The notes beneath the pieces are model-generated. The model did not search any database and was not told the DNA's origin. It saw only the letters and a list, made by a program, of their open reading frames with translations. The translations under genes were made by a program, and so were the position numbers. Below are positions 26,300-34,955 of a DNA stretch of 64,000 nt, one piece after another (the first letter of the stretch is position 1; every line of letters starts with the position of its first letter). The stretch covers positions 1 to 64,000 of the forward strand of contig DASQKI010000045.1 in the NCBI GenBank assembly GCA_035630615.1, given 5' to 3'. This DNA comes from DATFRX01 sp035630615. GTDB taxonomy: Bacteria > Actinomycetota > Actinomycetes > Propionibacteriales > Nocardioidaceae.

Positions 26300-27082
26300 A
26301 TGTCCATCGTCAAGTCGCCCGACGGCACCTCGATCGCCTACGAGAGCACCGGCAGCGGCCCTGCCTTGGTGCTCGTCGACGGTGCCATGTGTCATCGCGC
26401 CGGAGGGCCGATGCGGCCGCTCGCCGAGGCGTTACGCGACCGCTTCACGGTCTACACCTACGATCGGCGCGGCCGCGGTGAGAGCGGAGACACGCCGCCG
26501 TACGCGGTCGCCCGTGAGGTTGAGGACCTCCAGGCGGTCATCGCGGCGGCCGGTGGTGACGCGGGCGTCTATGCCGTGTCGTCCGGCGGCGGGCTCGCGC
26601 TGGCGACGGCGGTCGCCGGGCCTGGCGTCGCGCGGCTGGCGATGTACGAGCCGCCGTACATGGCCGAGATCGGCGATGACGGTCCGGTCGAGGCGTACAC
26701 GAGGGAACTGGCCGAGCTGCTCGCCGCCGGTCGTCGCGGCGATGCCGTGGCGCTGTTCATGAAGCGCGTCGGCATGCCGGAGCCGATGATCGACGGCATG
26801 CGAGCGCAGCCGAGCTGGTCGGCCTTCGAGGCGATCGCGCCGACTCTCGCTTATGACGACGCCGTGCTCAGCGGGGGCCGGGTGCCACGTGACGTGGCCG
26901 CGACCGTCTCAGCCCGGGTGGTCGTGCTCAATGGGGGCGCGAGTCCGCCGCCGTTGCAGCAAGCGGCGAAGGCGACCGCGGCCGCGCTGCCGACCGCCGA
27001 GCTTCGGACACTCGACGGCCAGACCCACGACGCCGCGCCGGATGCGGTGGCACCGGTGCTCGCCGAGTTCTTCGCCGGCTAG
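26300..27082 (+). CDS. alpha/beta hydrolase
   Basis: A 260-aa alpha/beta-fold hydrolase. The first strands (SPDGTSIAYESTGSGPALVLVDGA) and the oxyanion region are typical, the YDRRGRGESGD motif is clear, and the nucleophile elbow is AVSSGGG (Ser about 93), where the first Gly of G-x-S-x-G is replaced by Ala. A late Asp and the terminal His in DGQTHDAAPDAV complete the likely triad. It has a GGGAG ribosome site 11 bases after the AHSA1 stop and forms the third gene of the ArsR operon. The substrate is unknown. Confidence 0.88.
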   Translation: MSIVKSPDGTSIAYESTGSGPALVLVDGAMCHRAGGPMRPLAEALRDRFTVYTYDRRGRGESGDTPPYAVAREVEDLQAVIAAAGGDAGVYAVSSGGGLALATAVAGPGVARLAMYEPPYMAEIGDDGPVEAYTRELAELLAAGRRGDAVALFMKRVGMPEPMIDGMRAQPSWSAFEAIAPTLAYDDAVLSGGRVPRDVAATVSARVVVLNGGASPPPLQQAAKATAAALPTAELRTLDGQTHDAAPDAVAPVLAEFFAG

Positions 27083-27171
27083 CCCAGTCACGCGGGACGC
27101 CCGGCACGGCCGAGTACGGATCGTGCCGGTCGATTTGCATCGGCGCGATCGGATTCGGCGGCTAGCCGCAA

Positions 27172-27375
27172 CTACCCCGCCAGCTCGGCCGCGACAACCG
27201 CCGTCCGCGCGCAGCCGCAGCCGCCGTCGACGTCGTCGCAGTCGAGCACGAGGCGGTGGCCGATGGGGTCGAGCTCGTCGCAATGCGGCTCGGTGCACTC
27301 CACGGCGCCGTCGGCGTGGACCACGAGCGTGCCGTCGCAACGCAGGAGGCCGTCGTCCACGGGACTCGTTCTCAT
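27172..27375 (-). CDS. small Cys-rich protein
   Basis: A 67-aa acidic protein with five cysteines (RCDG, ECTEPHCDE, LDCDD, GGCGCAR) and several His/Asp residues, which could bind a metal or form disulfides. I do not recognise the family. It lies alone in the gap between the hydrolase and Ku genes; its ATG at 27375 lacks an obvious strong ribosome site. Coding is supported mainly by its patterned Cys content, so it could be a chance frame. Confidence 0.45.
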   Translation of the reverse strand: MRTSPVDDGLLRCDGTLVVHADGAVECTEPHCDELDPIGHRLVLDCDDVDGGCGCARTAVVAAELAG

Positions 27376-27455
27376 ACTCGCGTTGGTAGCACGCCGGCCC
27401 GACAGAACGCCGCATCGACCCGCCGTTTCGGCGTTTAGGCGCGACGCGGCAGTGA

Positions 27456-28382
27456 CTAGGCGCTCTTGCGTTTGCTCGTCTTCGATGCGGTCGACTTCTT
27501 CGACGCGGCCTTCTTGGTGGTCTTCTTCGCCGTCTTCTTGGCCGCCGCCTTCTTTGCCGCGGTCTTCTTGGACGTCGTCTTCTTGGTGGTCTTCTTCTCG
27601 TCGCCGCCCTTGCGCGCGTTGATGCTCGCGTCGAGTGCCGACATCAGGTCGATCACCTCGGCCGGCTCGCTCGGCGCCTCGGGCGGGGCCTCCACCTCGC
27701 CGCCGGTGAGCTTCGCCTCGATGACCGACTCCAACGCCTCGCGGTAGCTGTCGCCGTAGTCATCCGGCTCGAACTCCGGCTCGGCCATCGAGTCGATCAG
27801 CGACCCGGCCATCTCCAGCTCCTGGGACTTCAGCGTCGGCGGTTCTTCGTCGAGGAAGGCGAAGTCGGGCACGCGCACCTCGTCGGGCCACAGCAGCGTC
27901 GTCAGGACGACGACCTCCTCGCGGACCCGGAGGAGCGCCAGACTCTCCCGCTGCCGCAGGGCTACCTTGGCGATGGCGACCTGGCCGGACTTCTGCATCG
28001 CGTCGCGCAGCAGCACGTACGGTCGGACCGCGGGTTTTTGCGGCTCGATGTAGTAGGTCCGGTCGTACTGGATCGGGTCGATCGCCTCCAGCGGGACGAA
28101 CTCGAGCACCTCGATGCCCTGGACGCTCGGCAGTGGCAGCTCGGCCATGTCCTCCTCGGTGAGCACCACCATCTGCCCGTCGCCGGCCTCGTAGCCCTTG
28201 GCGATGTCGGAGTACGGCACCTCCTCGCCGTCGATCGAGCAGACCCGCTTGTACTTGATCCGCCCGCCGTCGGCCGCGTGCACCTGGCGCAGCTGGACGT
28301 TTTTGTTCTCCGTGGCGGCGTAGAGCTGGATCGGGATCGACACGAGGCCGAACGAGATCGAGCCCTTCCACATCGACCGCAT
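27456..28382 (-). CDS. ku: non-homologous end-joining protein Ku
   Basis: A 308-aa bacterial Ku, which forms a homodimeric ring on DNA double-strand ends and recruits LigD. It begins with the signature SMWKGSISFGLVSIPIQLYAAT, followed by HAADGGRIKYKRVCSIDGEEV and the core beta-barrel with YYIEPQKPAVRPYVLLRDAM. From about residue 255 the protein is a long basic tail of Lys/Thr/Ala repeats (KKTTKKTTSKKTAAKKAAAK and on), like the DNA-binding extended tails of some actinobacterial Ku proteins. It is divergent from the LigD-type polymerase gene across 118 bases. Confidence 0.97.
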   Translation of the reverse strand: MRSMWKGSISFGLVSIPIQLYAATENKNVQLRQVHAADGGRIKYKRVCSIDGEEVPYSDIAKGYEAGDGQMVVLTEEDMAELPLPSVQGIEVLEFVPLEAIDPIQYDRTYYIEPQKPAVRPYVLLRDAMQKSGQVAIAKVALRQRESLALLRVREEVVVLTTLLWPDEVRVPDFAFLDEEPPTLKSQELEMAGSLIDSMAEPEFEPDDYGDSYREALESVIEAKLTGGEVEAPPEAPSEPAEVIDLMSALDASINARKGGDEKKTTKKTTSKKTAAKKAAAKKTAKKTTKKAASKKSTASKTSKRKSA

Positions 28383-28500
28383 GGCCAGTCACCTCCGTCG
28401 TCCGATCGGCCGGGACAGTCGTCTGGCGGCCGCATTCCGTGTAACGGTACCCAGACTCGCAGGCCAGGCGCATTCGTCGCGGGTCTGACAGGCTGATGTC

Positions 28501-29415
28501 ATGCCCGACGAGCAGGTTTCGGTGTCAGTCGGCGGCCAGGTGTTGCGGCTGACAAACCTGAGCAAGATCCTCTATCCCGAGGCGGATTTCGCCAAGGGCG
28601 AGGTGATCGACTACTACGTCGGCGTCGCGGAGGCGCTGCTCCCGCGGCTTGCCGGCCGTCCCGTGACCTTCCGGCGCTATCCGAACGGCGCCGACACCGA
28701 CGGCTTCTACGAAAAGGACGTGTCGCGGCACGCGCCCGAATGGGTACGAACAGCAGCACTTCCTACGCCGGGCAGCTCGACAAACCGCGACATCGCCCAC
28801 TTCGTACTCATCGAGGACCTGCCGACGCTGGTCTGGGCGGCCAACCTCGCCGCGCTCGAGCTGCACATCCCGCAGTGGCGCATCGACGAGTCCGACGAGG
28901 CGTTGCCGCCAGACCTACTCGTCTTCGACCTCGATCCGGGGCCGCCGGCGACGATCGTCGAGTGCTGTCGGGTCGCCGAGCTCGTACGCGAGGAGTTGGC
29001 CGATGACGGGCTCGAAGCGTGGCCCAAGACGAGCGGGTCCAAAGGGCTGCAGCTGTACGTGCCGGTGACGCCGTCCGATCCCGGTCAGACGTCGGAGTAC
29101 GCGAAGGCGCTGGCCGGTCGGTTGGCCCGGGCGCATCGCGACTCCGTCGTCGCGACGATGGAGAAGCGGGCTCGGCCCGGCAAGGTGTTCATCGACTGGA
29201 GTCAGAACAACCCGGCCAAGACGACGGTCGCCGCCTACTCGCTGCGGGCCCGGCCGCAGCCGACGGCCTCGGCGCCGGTGACGTGGGAGGAGGTCGAGGC
29301 CTGCGAGTCGGTGCCGGACCTGACGTTTACGGCGCCCGACGTACGCGAGCGCCTCGACTCCGACGGCGATCTGCTCGCCGACCTCGACACGGCCGACCAC
29401 CCCGCCCTCCCTTGA
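28501..29415 (+). CDS. LigD-type DNA polymerase (primase-polymerase)
   Basis: A 304-aa stand-alone polymerase domain of the LigD archaeo-eukaryotic primase family, which fills gaps and adds (ribo)nucleotides at breaks during end joining. The catalytic aspartates are in LLVFDLDPGPPA, the SGSKGLQLYVPV block supplies the nucleotide-binding residues (GSKGLH in most relatives), and VFIDWSQNNPAKTTVAAYSLRA is the usual third motif. It lacks ligase and phosphoesterase domains. It is divergent from ku, and with the ligase at 23942 forms a split NHEJ system. Confidence 0.95.
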   Translation: MPDEQVSVSVGGQVLRLTNLSKILYPEADFAKGEVIDYYVGVAEALLPRLAGRPVTFRRYPNGADTDGFYEKDVSRHAPEWVRTAALPTPGSSTNRDIAHFVLIEDLPTLVWAANLAALELHIPQWRIDESDEALPPDLLVFDLDPGPPATIVECCRVAELVREELADDGLEAWPKTSGSKGLQLYVPVTPSDPGQTSEYAKALAGRLARAHRDSVVATMEKRARPGKVFIDWSQNNPAKTTVAAYSLRARPQPTASAPVTWEEVEACESVPDLTFTAPDVRERLDSDGDLLADLDTADHPALP

Positions 29416-29528
29416 CCCCCGGACGGGTCGGGCGGCGGTTGGGCGGCGGATTCTCAACGAGCTCACAAGTTCGTCCAAAGATGCTCAGGCCCCGACGCGA
29501 TGGAGCGGCGGCCGTTGATACTGGGACG

Positions 29529-30227
29529 GTGCCGACCGACCACGAGCCCGCCAACGTCTTGATCGTCGAGGACGAGCCGAGCCTCGTCGACATCCTCGCG
29601 ATCACTCTGCGATTTCACGGGTTCACGGCCCACACCGCGACAACCGCGGCGCAGGCGATCGACCAGGCACGAGAGCACCGGCCCGATCTCGTACTGCTCG
29701 ACGTGATGCTCCCGGACGGCAACGGGTGGCAGGTCTGCCGTGACCTTCGGGCCGAGCACGACGACATCTCGGTGATCTTCTTGACCGCCCGCGACTCGGC
29801 TCGCGATGTCGTCGGCGGGCTCACCATCGGCGGCGACGACTACATCACCAAGCCGTTCAACGTCGACGAGGTGATCGCTCGCGTACGCGCGGTGCTGCGG
29901 CGATCGGCTCCGACGGTCCCGGAGCCGTCGGTGCTGGCGTTCGCCGATGTCGAGTTGGACGAGACGGCATACACGGTCCGACGCGCGGGCCGGCCGATCG
30001 ACCTCACACCGACGGAGTTCAGCCTGCTGCGCTACCTCTTGGTCAACGCCGATCGGATCGTCACCAAGGACCAGATCCTGCACCACGTGTGGGAGTACGA
30101 CTTCACGCCCGAGTCGACGGTCGTCGAGACCTACATCAGCTACCTGCGACGCAAGCTCGACAAGCACGGCCCGCCGCTGATCGTCACGCGGCGCGGTGTC
30201 GGCTACGGGCTGCGGGCGCCCGGATGA
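29529..30227 (+). CDS. OmpR-type response regulator
   Basis: A 232-aa two-component response regulator. The receiver domain has the acidic pair in IVEDEPS, the phospho-acceptor Asp in LVLLDVMLPDG (about 58), Thr in FLTARD and Lys in YITKPFN. The C-terminal winged helix carries IDLTPTEFSLLRYLLVNADRIVTKDQILHHVW and the recognition ESTVVETYISYLRRKL. I chose the GTG at 29529; an ATG at 29481 would add 16 residues. The stop overlaps the kinase start in ATGA. Sequence style is that of the TcrX/TrcR-like actinobacterial regulators; the signal is unknown. Confidence 0.93.
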   Translation: MPTDHEPANVLIVEDEPSLVDILAITLRFHGFTAHTATTAAQAIDQAREHRPDLVLLDVMLPDGNGWQVCRDLRAEHDDISVIFLTARDSARDVVGGLTIGGDDYITKPFNVDEVIARVRAVLRRSAPTVPEPSVLAFADVELDETAYTVRRAGRPIDLTPTEFSLLRYLLVNADRIVTKDQILHHVWEYDFTPESTVVETYISYLRRKLDKHGPPLIVTRRGVGYGLRAPG

Positions 30228-31642
30228 GCCGTCGCATCCCGTCGCTGCGGGCGAGGCTGACGCTGATCAACGTCGCCCTGCTGGCAGTGGCTCTCGTCGT
30301 CACGGCGTGCGCCAGCGTCTGGGGGTTGCGGACCTATCTGGTCGATCGCATCGACGACGACCTGCACGCGATGCAGACGGCGCTGGCTAACTCCGACCTG
30401 ACGGCGGAGACGCTCCAAGACCTGACCGGACGCGGTGGCGTGCTGCACAAGTTCGAAACCGCCGAGGCTTCGGGGAACTCGTACGAGATCTTGGGTGCGC
30501 TGATCGATCCGGACGGCCAGATCGTGCCGGTCTTCGGGTCCGGCTCGGTCGTTCAACAGCAGGCACTGGCCGAGTCGGTCGACGATCCGGAGGAGGTTGC
30601 GGCCTCGGGCGACATCGTCACGGTCGACCTCGACGGCGAGCCGTTTAGGCTGGCGGCGGTGCGATTGAGTGACGGGAGCATCGTGCTGGGCGCCGGCTCG
30701 CTGGACACGGCGCACGCGACGGTCAAGCGCCTCATCAAGATCGAGCTTTTCATCGGCTTGATCCTGCTGGTCGTATTGGCGTCGATCTCACTCGCGACGG
30801 CACGTCGTCGGCTGCGGCCGTTGGAGGACATGGTCGAGACCGCGTCGGCGATCGCTGAGGGCGACATGTCGCGCCGCGTGGCCGATCGAGGTCCCACGAG
30901 CGCCGAGGTCGAGCAATTGCGTACGGCGCTGAACTCGATGCTGCAGCAGATCGAGATCGCGTTCCAGACCCGCGAGCGGCTGACCGCCCAGCTGCGTAAC
31001 TTCGCCGCCGACGCATCGCACGAGCTGCGTACGCCGCTGGCGTCGATCCAGGGCTATCTCCAGCTGTACGACAAGGGCATGCTGACCGACGAGGAGGTGG
31101 ACCGTGCCCGCGAACGCATCCGGGCCGAGACCGACCGGATGGCGAGGCTGGTCGACCAACTGCTCGCGTTGGCCCGTCTCGACCAGCAGCCCGAGCTCGG
31201 GCTGGCGCCGGTTGACCTCGCCGGGCTGGTCCGCGATGCGGCGAGCGACCTGGGTGCCGTCGAGCCGGATCGGCCGGTCCGGATTGAGGTCCCCGACGAC
31301 CCGGTCGTGGTCCGCGGCGACGACGCGCAGCTGCGTCAGGTCGTCGGCAACCTGCTGTCCAACGTCCGCGTCCACACGCCGACCGACGCCGCGGTGACGG
31401 TGACCGTGACGCCGCAGGGCCAGTTGCGGATCGCCGACGAGGGGCCGGGCATGGGGTCGGAGGAGGCGGCCCGGATGTTCGACCGCTTCTTCCGTGCCAG
31501 CCCGGATCGGTCCGACGGCAGCGGCCTCGGCCTTTCGATCGTCCAGGCCGTCATCGAGGCACACGGCGGCACCGTCGGGGTCGACACGGCGCCGGGTGAG
31601 GGGACGGCCGTGACGGTCGCGCTTCCGGTCGTCGGCGACTGA
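30224..31642 (+). CDS. sensor histidine kinase
   Basis: A 472-aa membrane histidine kinase partnered with the preceding regulator. It has a first membrane helix (about 14-36), an extracytoplasmic sensor domain of about 130 residues, a second helix (about 170-190), a HAMP linker, then the H-box DASHELRTPLASIQGY (His about 267), N-box NLLSNVRVHTPTD, G1 DEGPGMG, F-box RMFDRFFRASP and G2 GSGLGLSIV. All catalytic motifs are intact. Ten bases after its stop lies one copy of a dispersed palindromic repeat. Confidence 0.95.
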   Translation: MSRRIPSLRARLTLINVALLAVALVVTACASVWGLRTYLVDRIDDDLHAMQTALANSDLTAETLQDLTGRGGVLHKFETAEASGNSYEILGALIDPDGQIVPVFGSGSVVQQQALAESVDDPEEVAASGDIVTVDLDGEPFRLAAVRLSDGSIVLGAGSLDTAHATVKRLIKIELFIGLILLVVLASISLATARRRLRPLEDMVETASAIAEGDMSRRVADRGPTSAEVEQLRTALNSMLQQIEIAFQTRERLTAQLRNFAADASHELRTPLASIQGYLQLYDKGMLTDEEVDRARERIRAETDRMARLVDQLLALARLDQQPELGLAPVDLAGLVRDAASDLGAVEPDRPVRIEVPDDPVVVRGDDAQLRQVVGNLLSNVRVHTPTDAAVTVTVTPQGQLRIADEGPGMGSEEAARMFDRFFRASPDRSDGSGLGLSIVQAVIEAHGGTVGVDTAPGEGTAVTVALPVVGD

Positions 31643-31652
31643 GCTCGGGTTG

Positions 31653-31720
31653 GCGCGGGGGTCCCCTACGCCAAACCTATTGGCACTGGGGACCCCTGCG
31701 CCAAAACCGAATTGGCGCGA
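31653..31720 (+). repeat. dispersed palindromic repeat, copy A
   Basis: Two 25-base arms match in inverted orientation at 21 of 25 positions, and each arm is itself a dyad (TTGGCG ... CGCCAA around GGGGTCCCC). The 68-base unit recurs almost unchanged and in inverse orientation at 57302-57369. It lies between the sensor kinase and the GntR regulator gene. It behaves like a REP or miniature palindromic element and may also stop transcription. Confidence 0.85.
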
Positions 31721-31788
31721 CCTTCCCCACTCGGCGCACCGCCATGCGACTCTGGCGCGAGACCGGCGCGGTGTTGTACCAATGGTCC

Positions 31789-32511
31789 ATGACGACCCTG
31801 TCCGGGCGGGAGACCGCGAAGCAGCGCCAGGTGCGTGAGCGACTCGAGGCGTTGATCGCGGCGATGGTGCCAGGCGAGCCGCTGCCGGCCGAGCGAGATC
31901 TCGCCCGCGAGCTCGGCGTCGCTCGGATGACGCTGCGCCGGGCGATCGACGCCATGGTCTCGGAGTCGCGGCTCGTGCGCCGTCACGGGTCGGGCACTTT
32001 CGTCGCCGCCTCGAAGGTCACGCAGCGCCTGTCGGCGACGTCGTTCTCGGCCGACATGCGAGCCCGCGGGCTGCGACCGGGCGGCCACACGGTGTTTTCG
32101 CGAGAGTCGCCGGCCGGCGTCGTCCTCTCGGCCGTCTTGGGCATCCCACCCAACTCCCCGGTGCTCCACGTCCGCCGACTCCGGATGGCCGACGACATCC
32201 CGATGGCGTTGGAGGATCTGCACGTCCCCTGCGACCTCGTCCCCGGCCTCAAGGGGGAGGATCTCGAAGACAAATCCTTCTACGAGGTCCTGACCCAGCG
32301 CTTCGGTCACGCCATCGTCTCCGGCACGCAGACGGTCGAGCCGTGCCTGACCGAGCCGGACGTCGCCGAGCTGCTCGAGGTCGACCCCGGCGCTCCTGCG
32401 TTTTGCTTCGAACGGACCTCCCGCATCGAGGGCGCACGGGTCGTCGAGTTCGTCCGCTCGGTCTATCGCGGCGACCGCTATCGGATCGTCGTCGACATCT
32501 TTCCGGCCTGA
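31789..32511 (+). CDS. GntR/HutC regulator, DasR-like
   Basis: A 240-aa HutC-subfamily GntR regulator. An N-terminal winged helix (about 10-75, LPAERDLARELGVARMTLRRAIDAM and the wing RRHGSGTFV) is followed by a UTRA effector domain (about 90-238) with the usual SADMRARGLRPG and LHVRRLRMAD patterns. UTRA proteins bind sugar phosphates; its position just upstream of the aminosugar ABC/nag operon and the dre-like palindrome in that operon's promoter indicate that it is the GlcNAc-6-P-type sensor (DasR/NagR role). The identification as DasR proper is inference from context. Confidence 0.88.
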   Translation: MTTLSGRETAKQRQVRERLEALIAAMVPGEPLPAERDLARELGVARMTLRRAIDAMVSESRLVRRHGSGTFVAASKVTQRLSATSFSADMRARGLRPGGHTVFSRESPAGVVLSAVLGIPPNSPVLHVRRLRMADDIPMALEDLHVPCDLVPGLKGEDLEDKSFYEVLTQRFGHAIVSGTQTVEPCLTEPDVAELLEVDPGAPAFCFERTSRIEGARVVEFVRSVYRGDRYRIVVDIFPA

Positions 32512-32559
32512 GTCCGCGGCATCAGTAAGGAAACTTTTCTATTTCGGCCGCCGATTTGC

Positions 32560-32608
32560 TTGACGCCGGGTCAAAATCGGGCGAACAATCAGCCGCAGGT
32601 CTAGACCT
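32560..32608 (+). promoter_or_regulatory. promoter with dre-like operator
   Basis: TTGACG (32560-32565) and AACAAT (32584-32589), 18 bases apart, make a plausible sigma-70-type promoter. The perfect palindrome AGGTCTAGACCT (32597-32608) sits at the expected transcription start and matches the core of the DasR/NagR dre site (TGGTCTAGACCA). A second partial half TGGTCT follows at 32610-32615. The arrangement predicts repression of the ABC-nag operon by the regulator at 31789 until an aminosugar phosphate accumulates. Confidence 0.7.
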
Positions 32609-32659
32609 CTGGTCTCAAAGCAACCGCGGCCGGCTCGGCGGTCGGAGAAAGGGAACGTC

Positions 32660-33985
32660 ATGCGACTGCGGCATCTGGGCATCGGTCTGGCCGCTCTGGC
32701 CATGATCGCGTCCGCCTGTGGGGACGACGGCGGGGGCGAACAGCAGAGCCTCTCGAGTGAGGCCGAGGAGTCGATCACCCCCGGTCAATACGAAGGCGAA
32801 ACGCTCGACGTCTGGATCATGGAGGGCACCAACCCGGACGCCACGCCGTTCTTCGACAAGGTCAGGACGGCCTTCAAGGAGCAGACCGGCGCTGATCTCA
32901 ACGTGCAGTTCGTCGAGTGGGCCAACGCCTACGACAAGTTCACCACGGGCATTGCGGGCGGGGAGCTGCCCGACGTGGCAGAGGTCGGCACGACCTGGAC
33001 GCCGGGATTCGCCGACGCCGGCGGTCTCGTCGACCTCACCGACCGGATCGAGGAAGCTGGCCTGACCGACGACGTTGTGCCAGCGCTGCTGGAGACCGGC
33101 GAGCTCGACGGCGCCGTCTACGGCATGCCGTGGTACTCCGGAGTCCGTTCGATCGTCTACCGGACCGACATCTTCGCCAAGGCGGGCATCAAGCCGCCGC
33201 AGAGTTGGGACGACCTCGCGGCCGCCTGCGGCAAGCTCAAGTCGGCCGAGCCGGACATGGTCCCGTTCCCGATCGCCGGCGGCAGCGAATACGGCGTCGA
33301 CCCCTTCATCTGGGGCGCCGGCGGCGAGATCGCGACCGGGTCAGGCGGCCAGTGGAAGGCGACTCTTGACTCCGACGAGGCCCGTGAAGGCATCTCGTAC
33401 TACACCGGGCTCGCGACCGACGGCGGCTGCTCGACGCCGCAGGCCAGCACGTGGGACGAGACCGACCTGTCCGAGGCGTTCTCGGCCGGTGACGCCGCGA
33501 TGATCATCGCCGGAAGCTGGACGCCGAAGGCACTCATCGAGGCCAACCCGGATCTCGCCGGCAAGATCGGGGTCTTCCCGATCCCCGGACCCGACGGCGG
33601 TCTCAGCCCGTCGTTCCTCGGCGGCTCGCATCTGGGCATCTTCAACACGACGGCCAAGAACAAGCTGGAGCTGGCCTGGTACTTCGTTCAGATGATGACG
33701 ACTGGCGAGTTCGCCAAGACGTGGGCCAAACAGACCGGCTTCTTCCCGTCGCAGTCGGCGCAGCTCGAGGAGATGGAGGCGGCCGACGACCCGCTGGTGT
33801 CGCCCTTCGTCACACAGGTCCTCGAGGCCGGTGCGACGGTGCCGGTCACGCCGGCGTACTCGAAAATCCAGGGCAACGCGACGATCACGGCGATGCTCAA
33901 CTCCATCCTGACCGGCAAGGCCAGCGTGGAGGAGGCCACCGAAACCGCGAACCAAGAGATGAATGACGTCTTCGCAAGCGGCTGA
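32660..33985 (+). CDS. aminosugar ABC transporter, solute-binding lipoprotein
   Basis: A 441-aa family-1 extracellular solute-binding protein anchored to the membrane as a lipoprotein (hydrophobic leader ending IASAC, Cys about 20). The mature part has the family features: LDVWIMEGTN at the start of lobe 1, FTTGIAGGELPDVAEVGTTWTPGFADAGGLVDLTDRI, GMPWYSGVRSIVYRTDIFAKAG, and the hinge-proximal GGSHLGIF. It resembles DasA/NgcE-type receptors for GlcNAc or chitobiose; the dre-like operator and the nag genes downstream support that substrate. It overlaps the first permease gene by 23 bases. Confidence 0.88.
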   Translation: MRLRHLGIGLAALAMIASACGDDGGGEQQSLSSEAEESITPGQYEGETLDVWIMEGTNPDATPFFDKVRTAFKEQTGADLNVQFVEWANAYDKFTTGIAGGELPDVAEVGTTWTPGFADAGGLVDLTDRIEEAGLTDDVVPALLETGELDGAVYGMPWYSGVRSIVYRTDIFAKAGIKPPQSWDDLAAACGKLKSAEPDMVPFPIAGGSEYGVDPFIWGAGGEIATGSGGQWKATLDSDEAREGISYYTGLATDGGCSTPQASTWDETDLSEAFSAGDAAMIIAGSWTPKALIEANPDLAGKIGVFPIPGPDGGLSPSFLGGSHLGIFNTTAKNKLELAWYFVQMMTTGEFAKTWAKQTGFFPSQSAQLEEMEAADDPLVSPFVTQVLEAGATVPVTPAYSKIQGNATITAMLNSILTGKASVEEATETANQEMNDVFASG

Positions 33986-34955
33986 CGTCAAGTCGCGCGC
34001 ACCGGAGTCCCAGGCACGGCCGGCTGGGACTCCGGCGCGCCGGCGCGGTAGGGGCGGCCCACCGGATCGTCAGTCGTGGCGAGCCTGGCTGTTGCTCGCC
34101 CCCGGGTTGGCGACTCTCGGCATCCTCCTGGTCTATCCGCTGTTTCGAGTCGCGCAGCTGTCGTTCCAGGACTTCGGCCTGCGCGAGCTCAACCTCGGCG
34201 GCGCGGCGTGGGTCGGCGTCGACAACTATCGAGAGCTCCTCGAAGACGAGCGGCTCTGGGAGATCGTGCTGCCCAACACGGTCGGCTTCGCGGTCGCCAA
34301 TGTCCTACTGACCGTCGTCTTCGGCACCCTCGTCGCCCTCCTGCTGTTCCGGCTCGGGCCCTGGATGCGCGGCTTCGTCACCACCGCGATCATGGCGGCG
34401 TGGGCCGTCCCGGCCGTGACCGGCACGTACGCCTGGGTCTTCATCTTCGACGCCCGACGCGGCCCGGCCATGCGGTTGATGGACTCGCTCGGACTGGCCG
34501 ACCCCGACACGACCAACTGGTTCGACGATCGGCTCGCCTTTTTTGCCATCGCGACGATCAACGTCGTCCATCACGGCTTCCCGTTCGTCGCCGTCACGGT
34601 GCTGGCCGGGCTCATGACGGTGCCGAAGGACATCATCGAAGCGGCCACGATCGACGGAGCCGGGGCGTGGCAGCGGTTCTGGAGCATCGTGTTCCCAACG
34701 CTGCGACCGGTCTTCGCCGTCGTGACGATCCTGTCGACGATCTGGGACTTCAAGGTGTTCACCCAGATCTATCTGATGCCGGGCGGCGACGGACTCAACC
34801 GTGACGTCCTCAACCTCGGCACCTGGTCCTACATCACGTCGTTCGGCCAGCAGGAGTACGGGCGGGGGGCGGCGCTCGCGGTGATGCTGACCCTGGTGCT
34901 CCTCCTGATCACCTTCGTTTACCTGCGGGTGCTCTTCCGAGAGGAGGAGCTGTGA
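33963..34955 (+). CDS. aminosugar ABC transporter permease, MalF-type
   Basis: A 330-aa integral membrane component with a basic, Pro/Arg-rich cytosolic N-terminus (about 40 residues) and six membrane helices. The EAA loop that docks the ATPase is EAATIDGAGAWQRFWSIVFP (about 218-237). It starts inside the 3' end of the solute-binding gene and overlaps the second permease by 4 bases (GTGA), so the three are one translational unit. The ATPase is missing from the operon, as in actinobacterial systems energised by a shared MsiK. Confidence 0.92.
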   Translation: MTSSQAADVKSRAPESQARPAGTPARRRGRGGPPDRQSWRAWLLLAPGLATLGILLVYPLFRVAQLSFQDFGLRELNLGGAAWVGVDNYRELLEDERLWEIVLPNTVGFAVANVLLTVVFGTLVALLLFRLGPWMRGFVTTAIMAAWAVPAVTGTYAWVFIFDARRGPAMRLMDSLGLADPDTTNWFDDRLAFFAIATINVVHHGFPFVAVTVLAGLMTVPKDIIEAATIDGAGAWQRFWSIVFPTLRPVFAVVTILSTIWDFKVFTQIYLMPGGDGLNRDVLNLGTWSYITSFGQQEYGRGAALAVMLTLVLLLITFVYLRVLFREEEL

